Shown: positions 56,101 to 64,000 of the stretch, piece after piece
Position numbering within the stretch: the stretch's first letter is position 1
Layout: each line of letters starts with the position of its first letter
Source: Macrolepiota albuminosa
Lineage: Eukaryota > Basidiomycota > Agaricomycetes > Agaricales > Agaricaceae
DNA: 64,000 nt
NCBI GenBank assembly: GCA_027475525.1
Contig: JAMWFC010000003.1
Span: 62,001 to 126,000 of the forward strand
Reading direction: 5' to 3'
Notes under the pieces: model-generated
The model's input: the letters and a program-made list of their open reading frames with translations, nothing else
Databases searched by the model: none
Told to the model about the DNA's origin: nothing
Translations under genes and position numbers: made by a program

Positions 56101-57005
56101 GGTTTCGAAAAGGTTCGTGATTTCTCGTTATCGTTATATCGATCGTCGCTAATTACTGTCGTCTCTGTCTACAGAAAGTCCTCGAGGTCGATACTCGTGA
56201 GGCTCAGCGCCTCGGTCTCCTCCGTCCCCTTGTTCGTCGTGAGATTGAGAAGCACTTTGCCGACTTCGGTCTCGAGGCCGAGTTCGTCTCCCACAACACC
56301 ATGCGTGGTCTCTCTGGTGGTCAGAAAGTCAAGATCGTCCTTGGTGCTGCGACATGGCGTCGTCCTCACGTTATCTGCTTGGATGAGCCGACTAGTACGT
56401 TATGCTTCATTTTTTTTTGGCAATTTTGGCTGTGAGCTGATCGTTGATTTCCAGACTACCTCGATCGTGAGTCGCTCGCTGCGCTCATTGAGGCACTCAA
56501 GGTCTTCGAGGGTGGTGTGCTCATCATTACGCACAACCGCGACTTCTCCGAGTCGCTCTGCAAGGAGTGCGTTTCTCACACTTACTCTCTTTTGCTTTAT
56601 GTTGACTAATGAATGATTGCAGAGTTTGGGCCATGCGTGATGGTCGTCTTGAGGCCTCTGGCCATAACTGGGTTGAAGGACAGGGATCTGGTCCTCGTAT
56701 TGACAAGCAGGATGGCGAGGAGGAAGTTCAGTACGATGCTATGGGCAACAAGATTGACAGGGATCTGGTCCTCGTATTGACAAGCAGGATGGCGAGGAGG
56801 AAGTTCAGTACGATGCTATGGGCAACAAGATTGAGTCAAGAAGCAGAAGAAGTTGACTGCATCTGAGGCACGCAAGGTTCGTTCATTATCTCTGTCTTTC
56901 TGCATTCGCGCATATACTTATTGGATATCTACCGCTTAGGCCAAGAAGGACCGCATGGCACGGAGGAAGCGTGGTGAGGAGGTCTTTACCGATGACGAGC
57001 TATAG
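53165..57005 (+). CDS. TEF3: Translation elongation factor 3 (eEF3), ABC-F type; reading frame disturbed by three 77-bp duplications
   Basis: Nine exons fit: 53165-54018, 54070-54702, 54753-55105, 55158-55386, 55440-56112, 56175-56394, 56455-56566, 56623-56876, 56940-57005. The N-terminal HEAT repeats (exons 1-2) are followed by ABC1: Walker [17 protein letters not shown], signature [15 protein letters not shown], Walker [16 protein letters not shown]2 follows: [42 protein letters not shown] chromodomain-like insert lies between ([20 protein letters not shown]), and the basic tail is Lys/Arg-rich. eEF3 is the fungal ATPase that clears E-site tRNA during elongation. Duplications at 55578-55732, 55966-56119 and 56679-56833 break the frame. 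At the first and third, one further base is missing exactly at the right edge of the second copy. These are most likely assembly errors, since eEF3 is essential in yeast. Confidence 0.95.
55578..55732 (+). repeat. 77-bp tandem duplication in eEF3 ABC2 (likely artefact)
   Basis: Period 77. After removing one copy, a one-base gap remains at 55732/55733, where the conserved HAFHHI sequence needs one more base. Confidence 0.85.
55966..56119 (+). repeat. 77-bp tandem duplication across an eEF3 exon/intron border (likely artefact)
   Basis: Copies 55966-56042 and 56043-56119, spanning the donor after GFEK. Confidence 0.85.
56679..56834 (+). repeat. 77-bp tandem duplication in eEF3 C-terminal exon (likely artefact)
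   Basis: Period 77. After removal, one base is still missing at the junction before [13 protein letters not shown]. Confidence 0.85.
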
Positions 57006-57517
57006 AGTCGTCATTTCCTCCGTTCTACCTTTCTCTTTTCTTGCTTGTCCTTGTGTTTCAATCTTGTGCATGTGTGGTTACCCTCTTCGAGCGTCATTAT
57101 ATTTGTTGTCTCCGTGTACTCTCGTATCGTATAATCCCTCTCTGTTACTTATTTCCTGCCTTCAATATCACGATTCTACTTCACGATTCCCATTTGAGAA
57201 GTGTGATTGTATCCGTAATTAATCTTCGTGTCGTTAATCTCATCTAATCGCCTGGAGCTGAGTATTTGTTCCCCTCTTGGACGTCACGCAGAAATAAATC
57301 CTTCACGAGGTCCTGGCAGGCCGGGCGTGTTCCGTCGGACTACATCAAGAGACGTCTCCCTACTCACGCTAGCCTTGTTTCACGAGGTCCTGGCAGGCCG
57401 GGCGTGTTCCGTCGGACTACATCAAGAGACGTCTCCCTACTCACGCTAGCCTTGTTCCCCCACAACCACCCCGGGATAGATATATATCGTGGTCATAATT
57501 TTGAAGTATAAATTTTC
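57006..57517. other. eEF3 3' region, no supported gene
   Basis: T-rich sequence suitable for the eEF3 3' UTR, then a 77-bp duplication (57302-57455). Open stretches here are created by that duplication. Confidence 0.5.
57302..57455 (+). repeat. 77-bp exact tandem duplication (likely artefact)
   Basis: Copies begin ttcacgaggtcctgg at 57302 and 57379. Confidence 0.8.
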
Positions 57518-59396
57518 ATGGCATCTGTGCATACATCCCTTGCTCATCCGACTGGAACAGTGTTCACCAACGAAATATGCACTCAAAAACCCTCCAGTAT
57601 CAGAACACTCCCATACCAGCCTCTCAATACAGATCACTTCTCCTTCTCCGCACGGTTTGGCCATCGGTACAACCTCCGTGCACTCCACGCATACGATGAT
57701 GACGAGTTTGGTTTCCCGGGGTGGGATGGAGACGTGGACATCGGTACAACCTCCGTGCACTCCACGCATACGATGATGACGAGTTTGGTTTCCCGGGGTG
57801 GGATGGAGACGTGGATATTACGACCCAGACGATGCATACTATTTTTCTAGCGGCAGTGCTTCCCAATTGACTTTATCTCGTTCGGGTGAGGAGATTGATA
57901 CTTGTGCTGATTTCTGCGGTTGGTTTCGCGTGACTGATTTGTTTCTTGTAGATGCGCGACGACCAGCTCCCGAGCGCGACTTTGACGCGTTTCCCCCTCG
58001 CGTTACGCTGCTCAACCTCCCTGTTGAGATTATAGAGTACATCGCTGCGTGTCTGCGCGATCCTATCCCGGTTCTCGATGCTGCGAGTCGATATATCGAT
58101 GATCGATATTCGGACTTTGCGCGTACGCGTTTCTCCCTGAGCGCCTACTCGAAGACGTGCGCCAAGCTTCGCCCGATAGTCGAGCGGGTCTTGTACCGCG
58201 ATATACAGCTGGATTTCACAGGATGGAAGGGAAGGAAACATACGCAGTGGCCTGCGGCTAGTCTCTCTCTCCTCTTGCGTACACTCAGGAAACGACCGCT
58301 GCTCGGCAGACATGTCCACACGGCTGCATTGGATTATCAGCTATCTACCGACTCGCAAGCCCTCGAAGACAGCCTAGAAGAGTTTCTGGAGCTCACACCG
58401 AATCTAAAGACCTTATACCTATGGCAATGCCCACTCGCCCTCTGGAATTTTACGCCCCTTAAAATCACGACTTTTGCTACGACTTATGCCCAGGGTATAA
58501 TTCACTCTGCCCTTGTCCATTTCCCAAAACTAGAGAATCTATACCTACGCGATTGTTCCGTCATGAACTTCTCCCTGGACCTCCCTAGACATAATTTAAA
58601 ATCTGTCAGGCTTGACAGTAACCATCACAACGCCGTTTCACATTTTTCGCGCGCCCTAGCATTGTGTTCGAAAACCGTCGAACATCTGGATATTCGCTTC
58701 ATCGGCGCCCTCCTTCATCAATCACCAGAATTCGCTCCTTGTGTTCGAAAACCGTCGAACATCTGGATATTCGCTTCATCGGCGCCCTCCTTCATCAATC
58801 ACCAGAATTCGCTCCAAGATAGATCACGTCCCACCTGCCCTCGCGACGAACCTCCGGAGTCTCCGGCTGGACAACATAAGTGTCTTCAGCAATCTGGACA
58901 GTGCGTACGCGCAGCTGCTGCAGAGCTTGACAACGCTCGAACACTTGCACGTGTCGCACCACAGTTGTTTTTCCCCGCGTGCCTTTACGATTCTACCGCC
59001 GTGCCTCCGCAGACTCACCGTGTCAGACTACCACAGCTACTGGGAGAGCAGGCCTTCGGAGCCGCATGAAAGGAATAGGCTTTTCATGACGCGCTTTGGG
59101 TCGTGTTTTATGTTCTCACCGTTGAAGATATCTAAAGTCATCGCTTCCCCAGGCACCGACGATGATGGAACCCTCCGACTTGTTTTCGAGATGGCGGCGT
59201 TTGAAAAGATCAAGTATTATCAGGTTGACGATAGCATAGCGTTCATCGAGGTGTTCTGTAAGTCCCCTATTTTATTGAGTGGGCTTTGGCCAATAATGAA
59301 TCATTTTGCCAGTTGTGCATGGTCAAGACGTCAAGTCCAAGTGCGATTGACGACGTTAGTCTGTTCGGTCTTGCCGATTGTTTTCAAGATTCGTAA
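57518..59396 (+). CDS. F-box-like protein with leucine-rich region; frame disturbed by two 77-bp duplications
   Basis: Starts at ATG 57518 (MASVHTSLAHPTGTVFTNE). A duplication at 57662-57815, with one base missing at its right edge, separates this part from YYDPDDAYYFSSG. Correcting it makes one frame. A 66-nt intron (57886-57951, GTGAGG to CTTGTAG) leads to VTLLNLPVEIIEYIAACL, an F-box-like helix, and ARTRFSLSAYSKTCAKLRPI. Leu-rich repeats follow (LYLWQCPLALWNF, LENLYLRDCSVMNF, LRSLRLDNISVFSNLD). A second duplication (58662-58815), again with one missing base, splits the LRR region. A last intron (GTAAGTCCCC to TTTGCCAG) leads to a stop at 59394-59396. F-box proteins recruit substrates to SCF ubiquitin ligases; large families occur in agaricomycetes. 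Substrate unknown. Confidence 0.72.
57662..57815 (+). repeat. 77-bp exact tandem duplication in F-box gene (likely artefact)
   Basis: Copies 57662-57738 and 57739-57815. Inserting one base at 57815/57816 after removing a copy joins the two frames. Confidence 0.85.
58662..58815 (+). repeat. 77-bp exact tandem duplication in F-box gene LRR part (likely artefact)
   Basis: Copies 58662-58738 and 58739-58815. One base is missing at the right edge, as at 57815. Confidence 0.85.
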
Positions 59397-60068
59397 TATG
59401 ACACTCTGGTGATTTACATGCGCGAACGGTACAATGACGCCTCGCTTCGTCTCCGCCTATATATCTGGGAACAGGCGTTGCCATACATCTCATCCATCGA
59501 CTCTAGTTCTTACTCCAGTGAAAGGGATATGCCTAGTAACTTCGATGGACGTTCTCACAGGGACTTATTATGCTAATATGAAGCAGTGCGAACTTTTGGT
59601 AAATCCCTTGAGCCCTTCTCAATTGAGACCTCGGAGTTAGAGAGATGACTTGGATTTGGTCAGATACGGACTGAATTTTTACTTCATTCCGGTGCGGTAA
59701 AATAGCAGTGTTTCATGCTCAGTCCGCATCTTCATGATTGATATCTGGTATTCTTAGCGTTGTGGCACTAATAGTTATAATTGGAAGTGAAACAGATGCC
59801 CTGTGCTTGTACCGCTCTACATATTACCAGAAGACTTCATGGGTATAATAGTTATAATTGGAAGTGAAACAGATGCCCTGTGCTTGTACCGCTCTACATA
59901 TTACCAGAAGACTTCATGGGTAGAAAGGAGCTACTGATAAGAACCAAAAGACTTAGAATCCTGTATGATAGACGGATTCAGTCAATTCTGGATGGGAACC
60001 AATGTTGTCCCATTCAGTAACAGAGCACACCGTCATCCTACTATCAAGACTATGATATTCCTTTGTGG
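59397..60068. other. Intergenic, no supported gene
   Basis: A plus-strand open stretch (59434-59640) may be a decayed continuation of the F-box gene but has no features. Contains the duplication at 59769-59922. Confidence 0.45.
59769..59922 (+). repeat. 77-bp exact tandem duplication (likely artefact)
   Basis: Copies begin taatagttataattgg at 59769 and 59846. Confidence 0.8.
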
Positions 60069-60800
60069 CTACTCTAGGACGACGAAATCGTCCCATTTGT
60101 TTTCCACATACTGCCAGAAGAGTTCATAGTCGGGAAAGGAGCCACTGATAAGCCAGCGAAGGTCATTCCATGTTTTTGGGTACATGCCATCATAACGTTT
60201 CATCGTGAGAGATTCCATCCATTTTGGATAATAACCGCTGTTGCCCCAATCGATGACCCACAGAACACCACCATCAGCAAGGAGAAGATTCGTGAGGTTC
60301 AAGTCCCCGTGCGTCAACACCAAATCCCAATCATCACCGAACATTGGAGGATGTGGTAGCGGTTTCGCGGGGTTCCTGTACTTGACCGTGCAATTCCAGG
60401 AATACTGTGCGATAAACTCACAGTAGAAGCGAAAATGTGTTGCAGACTTGAAAGGACCAAGTTCAATATAGTCACTATGGATACTACTGACGATGCCATC
60501 TTCAAGTCTTCCCGGAACAACACCTCGCAGTCGCCTAAGCTGACCTATGTACCCTCGCAGCGTACAGGCGACACGAAGTTTCATAAAGAAGGAAAGTGAC
60601 GACCAACAGTCGTGCAACATCTCTCCTTCGATAAAGTCCATCACCAACCATTTCTGGAGATGAGCATATCTGGGTTGTGGAACGGGAATAGTGGTATGCT
60701 TTCGCAGAAGTCTCAAGGTAGCTACCTCTGAAGCTGAAAGATTTTTAGCAAGCAGGGTAGGTGTTATCTTATGGGCCGTTATTGAGCCAAGGGGTCCCAT
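60069..60800 (-). CDS. APH-family kinase-like protein, second copy
   Basis: 243 residues. Motifs: SEVATLRLLRKHTTIPVPQP, LVMDFIEGEMLHDCW, the catalytic loop LVLTHGDLNLTNLLLADGG and LWVIDWGNSGYYPKWME. The HGD..N and IDW pair identify the APH fold. The N-terminal ATP-binding strands are short, so a 5' exon may be missing or the gene may be truncated. Divergent from the APH gene at 43.7 kb. Substrate unknown. Confidence 0.8.
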   Translation of the reverse strand: MGPLGSITAHKITPTLLAKNLSASEVATLRLLRKHTTIPVPQPRYAHLQKWLVMDFIEGEMLHDCWSSLSFFMKLRVACTLRGYIGQLRRLRGVVPGRLEDGIVSSIHSDYIELGPFKSATHFRFYCEFIAQYSWNCTVKYRNPAKPLPHPPMFGDDWDLVLTHGDLNLTNLLLADGGVLWVIDWGNSGYYPKWMESLTMKRYDGMYPKTWNDLRWLISGSFPDYELFWQYVENKWDDFVVLE

Positions 60801-61027
60801 TAGACGTTTGAAACTAAGGTCCCACTGTTCCGCTAAGGGGATCTCACGAGCGATGTCACTTTGGTGTCATCGAGCTCCAACAAATCGGCAGTCTAAGAAC
60901 TTTTAAGCAACAATTGAATGAAAAATCAGCTTGACTAACATCCTCGTTAACGTTCTTTGGCAAAGGTAGCGCAAGTATTTTGGACAAGGAGTCGAGGATC
61001 CAGTTCCATATCCGGTTCCATGTGCCA

Positions 61028-61575
61028 TCAAGGGACAAGTAGTTCCTTTGTGGTAATTGAGGATGTACAGCATCGGCTACAAAGAATGATGAGTCTTTGC
61101 CATAACATCTCATTCGACATCGCACCAATGTGACGAGCTAAATCATCCAGACTTTCTCCTGTACCGTGGCTTAGAAATATTGTCTGTATGTTGAAGAGAG
61201 ACACAAGTTGCCGAGCCCGAAAACGGGTATCCAAAAAATCTAGTTCAGAAAGGTCTTTGCGATGATTAGTGATAACGGAACATATCCGTAGCTGAGGCTC
61301 GCAGAACGTCTTGCAGACGTTTCTGATCATCAGAAATGCATCATTAGCACTGTCCTTGTCTTCGTAGTCATGGATAACAATGACATAATGGAATTCTTTG
61401 AACAAAGAATCATTTGCATCGCTACAATCCTTTGCAACGAACTGGAATTCTGCTCCGTCATATTTTCGCCGGTAGGTGTAAGAGTTCTATAAGAATCATT
61501 AGGATATTTCTCCACCAATTCCTCACAATACTCACGATTAAGTTGATAAGCCTGGTCTTATTCTCTCCTGACGAG
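61028..61575 (-). pseudogene. Fragment of a possible P-loop NTPase
   Basis: The minus strand shows LGSSGENKTRLINLI near 61575-61535, resembling a P-loop (GxxGxxKT). Downstream come VEKYPNDSYRTLTPTGEN and, in another frame, FHYVIVIHDYEDKDSANDAF, then CSVITNHRKDLSELDFLD, which looks like the second half of a G-domain. The parts need an intron or frame change to join and no complete gene could be built. It may be a lineage-specific GTPase-like gene or its relic. Confidence 0.35.
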
Positions 61576-61745
61576 CCTAAAATGTGTGTGAGCAAGCGAG
61601 TCCCGGAGCTTAATTATCTCAATACCAATGGCAGCTACTTGAAGAGTTGTCCCCATGACGACAACGTAGCAAAGACGGTAGACTTGGGTAGAACAAGTTG
61701 TGATCAGTTCCACGTATTGATAGAAGCTTTAAAGAAGATAACCAA

Positions 61746-62041
61746 TCTCAAGTTCGGAATGAAGAAACTTCACAGCCACCTAGTTAGGCGTGGTACATCG
61801 ACAAAATTAAATCATCTATGTGCGCAGACGGTTCCACGACGGTGGTGCACGCAGAAATTTTGTTGGTCAATCAGCGAGAGCCGGTGGTGCCACATACTAT
61901 GCTTCCTTGAGTATCCCAGAAAATATCATCATGGCGATAGGGAGATGGTCCCCTGAAGCATGGAAGTCTTATATCCGCGACAACCCATGTGTTCGAGCCG
62001 CTCTCCAACTAGCAAACTTGAACCATCATCGAAAATGGTAA
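61746..62041 (+). pseudogene. Tyrosine recombinase C-terminal relic (Crypton/DIRS-like)
   Basis: RAGGATYYASLSIPENIIMA followed by IGRWSPEAWKSYIRDNP matches the C-terminal catalytic part of fungal tyrosine recombinases: conserved Arg before AGGAT, Trp in GRW, and the nucleophile Tyr in SYIRDNP. Upstream codons (from 61746) are in a different frame (LHSHLVRRGTSTKLNHLC), so the gene is frameshifted and truncated. No full mobile element was found around it. Confidence 0.65.
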
Positions 62042-62329
62042 TCTCGCACACTCCTCCCCTCGATCTTTATTCCTCAGCTCCTCGCCACATCTCCTCATCA
62101 CCCTCCACCGTCCCCACCTTACTCCAATTCAGTCCTTTATAGCCGTCTCGTTCGCCTCAGAAAAATCATTCTTTGGGCCGCGCACGGCGCGGCCGTTTGC
62201 GCTATCCCGTGATCTGAACATCCTTGTTTTTTTCGAATTGTCACTCTAGATCCCTTCTGTTCTGTGACTAGCAGAGGCCCATTTTTTCGGAATCGCCCTC
62301 GTGCCTTGGGCTTTCATAGAACGATATCA

Positions 62330-62975
62330 TTGGCAGAACGAACTCGTATACGCTCATTGACACTGCCGAACGTCGCCAAGAGTACATACCCATCCTTAAA
62401 TCTGCTCTGAAAGAGACTGCTAAACTGATCCCAAACCCTTCCCACCTCTAGCCTTCGCGTTCTCTATCGCTCTCTATGCCCCACAGGATCGTGCCCTCTA
62501 TACCACGGACACAGTACTTGGCCACGGAACGTCCGTATTTGAAGACCTCTCAACGTACCTCACGAGCCTCAAGGAGATTCTGGACTTCAACCAAGGGGAC
62601 GGATACACCTCTCTCTACCCCGGACACGGCCCCGTAGTCCCAAATGAGAAGGAGCTGATCAGCGGGTATATTAACCACCGTCTCGAGCGCGAGGCCCAAA
62701 TTCTCAAAGTCCTTCAAGATTCTCCCCCTCCTGCTGGCCCAGACGCGTCTGTTGTCCCTGCGAACTGGACAACATGGACTATCGTCACCACGCTTTATGC
62801 CGCTTACCCCGAGTCCCTCTGGCTTCCTGCTGCTCACAGCGTGGATTTGCACTTGAAGAAATTGGAGAAGGATGGCATCGTAAGGCGACTCGCGGGAGAG
62901 CTGCAACATACTAGCTGGGAACTTGTGGATGCGTTGCCGGTGACGCCGCCAGTTGACAGGAGCAGTTTACTTTGA
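62330..62975 (+). pseudogene. LACTB2-like metallo-beta-lactamase lacking its metal-binding core
   Basis: Two parts of a LACTB2-type protein are present. The N-terminal part at 62330-62451 reads GRTNSYTLIDTAERRQEYIP and KSALKETAKLIPNPSHL and then a stop. The C-terminal part at 62487-62975, in another frame, reads ALYTTDTVLGHGTSVFEDLS, SLYPGHGPVVPNEKELISGY, INHRLEREAQILKVLQ and a winged-helix-like end with LHLKKLEKDGIVRRL. The segment that should lie between, including the HxHxDH zinc ligands and the next His, is absent: only about 35 bp separate the parts. Family members are zinc-dependent RNases; this copy cannot bind the metal pair as it stands. Confidence 0.65.
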
Positions 62976-63685
62976 TTACTTAGCCATAGCAATCTTCCCC
63001 GTCCATGTTTGTTATCTCTTGAGGTGTCTTTTGGCTTAGTCATATCACTGTACGCAATTTTCAGGCGACTTATCTCCATCTTCTGTATGAAAGGTATCAT
63101 GTATCAATGAGAACGGGATTGCTTGTATGTCAACTTTTTATCAAGATGATCATCACGGGTGGAGAATTATTGTTACCGAGGAAATACGGAAAGGAGTGAG
63201 CATTCCTGGATTATGGTTTGTAGTTTAGTACTTTGTGTATTTAGCACCTCCATCGAAGACTCGAAATTCGTTCTCTGTTAATGCGGATTTATCGTCCTTG
63301 CGTATGATGGTTCTCTTTGGAACCAAGAATGCTAGGTGAATAGATCATTCAGAGTACTAGACTTTAATTCTCGAATGCTGAGAATCTAACACTTGTCAGC
63401 TTTGAGTGAAGGATGAATCCCAGTCTTCCGTATCCTCGTACGTGGACTATACCAAGGACTCTCGGAAGTAAACTCCCTTTTCTTTATGTTAATTCCCACC
63501 ACCGGTCATGTAAGATATTTGTCCCGATCTCATTCATTCCGTTCTCACCACTTCTCAGAATTATACACTGCTCAATTATTCGGTCCACAGTACGTCCTCT
63601 ATAATCTACTAAGGCCGTATATGAATATCAATTGCAGAGTCAGGTTGTACAGATATGGAGGGACAGATACATTTCCGCGGTGGAT
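62976..63685. other. Intergenic, no supported gene
   Basis: Short unsupported frames only. Confidence 0.4.
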
Positions 63686-64000
63686 CTATTTCAAAAGGTT
63701 CCCATCGGTAGGCACGCCACCATCGATTTCTTCCAAGTCTTTCAACGTGAGGCTCACAGAGCCCAGTTCTTTGACGTTCTCCACCTTGAATTCCATCGGG
63801 ACCTTGTAATCATCAATACCATCGTGATAGATACCGGCTATGTATAGGGTATGTCTAAGGACGGAAAAGAGAAATCAGGATCAGGATTTAGGAATTTGTT
63901 CAAGAGGCATAGCGACATACCCAACCAGTTGGAGGTAGGTTACGTTGAATGTGCTGCCATCATCCCAGCGTTTGTCCAAAGACTCTTTGAGCCGCTGCAA
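63686..64000 (-). CDS. Partial hypothetical gene running off the window
   Basis: The minus strand from 64000 reads LQRLKESLDKRWDDGSTFNV then TYLQLVG up to a GTATGTCGC donor. After a CATAG acceptor at about 63838 it reads IYHDGIDDYKVPMEFKVENV and KELGSVSLTLKDLEEIDGG, with stop at 63686-63688. Splice signals and composition look genuine. The family is not recognised, and the 5' end lies beyond 64000. Confidence 0.45.

Noticed and set aside
57446..57866. Several overlapping minus-strand frames with repeated Arg/His-rich peptides
   Set aside because: They are antisense shadows of the F-box gene made longer by the duplication.
6409..59922. Reading the 77-bp duplications as genuine repeats, a mobile-element footprint or programmed frameshifts
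   Set aside because: The same length recurs in unrelated sequences, the offset differs between the two LTRs of one element, and essential eEF3 would be destroyed. Artefact is the simpler explanation.

Overview
The window reads as nuclear DNA of a basidiomycete fungus, most likely an agaricomycete. Genes are densely split by roughly 50-70 nt introns. It carries fungal translation elongation factor 3, a fungal-type V-ATPase subunit a, a Pfs2-type polyadenylation factor, Ty3/gypsy and IS630/Tc1-type transposons, and small APH-like kinase and F-box genes typical of that class. No bacterial operon, CRISPR array or virus was seen.

Layout. 0.4-4 kb and 20-28.3 kb hold a family of minus-strand single-pass membrane proteins: five apparently intact genes and one decayed copy. 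Each has a secretion signal, a small beta-domain resembling the Kre9/KNH N-terminus in several copies, a Ser/Thr-rich stalk, one transmembrane helix with a basic stop-transfer, and a cytosolic tail. Three intact genes and the decayed copy end in the same charged helix. The family is split by a TE nest at 4.8-20.9 kb. There a gypsy-type LTR retrotransposon of about 10.8 kb (7962-18753) sits inside a dead Tc1-like element (6839-19245), flanked by solo LTRs of another family. The nest is strongly CpG-depleted, and the two LTRs differ in the TG/CA pattern expected from decay of methylated CpG. The retrotransposon has gag, protease and pol in three frames and a spliced antisense gene before its 3' LTR.

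28-43 kb contains Pfs2 (29.5-31.7), a glycogen-targeting PP1 regulatory subunit with CBM21 (32.4-35.1), an intron-containing tRNA-Thr(AGT) (36.9), an orphan gene (38.9-39.7), inverted gypsy remnants (40.5-41.7) and a C2H2+RING protein (42.2-43.1). 43.7-48 kb has an APH-like kinase and a well preserved 3.18-kb IS630/Tc1-superfamily transposon with perfect 35-bp inverted ends. 48.8-57 kb is the housekeeping core: a small conserved orphan, V-ATPase subunit a (49.4-52.6) and eEF3 (53.2-57.0). 57.5-64 kb has an F-box gene, another APH-like gene, relics of a tyrosine recombinase and of a LACTB2-like metallo-beta-lactamase, and a partial gene running off the end.

A striking window-wide feature is a set of twelve tandem duplications, eleven with a period of exactly 77 bp and one of 76 or 77, spread over coding, intronic, LTR and intergenic DNA, seven of them in 55.5-60 kb. 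They break the reading frames of eEF3, the F-box gene and pol. The constant length points to an assembly artefact (unmerged k=77 overlaps), so those frame breaks should not be read as biology.
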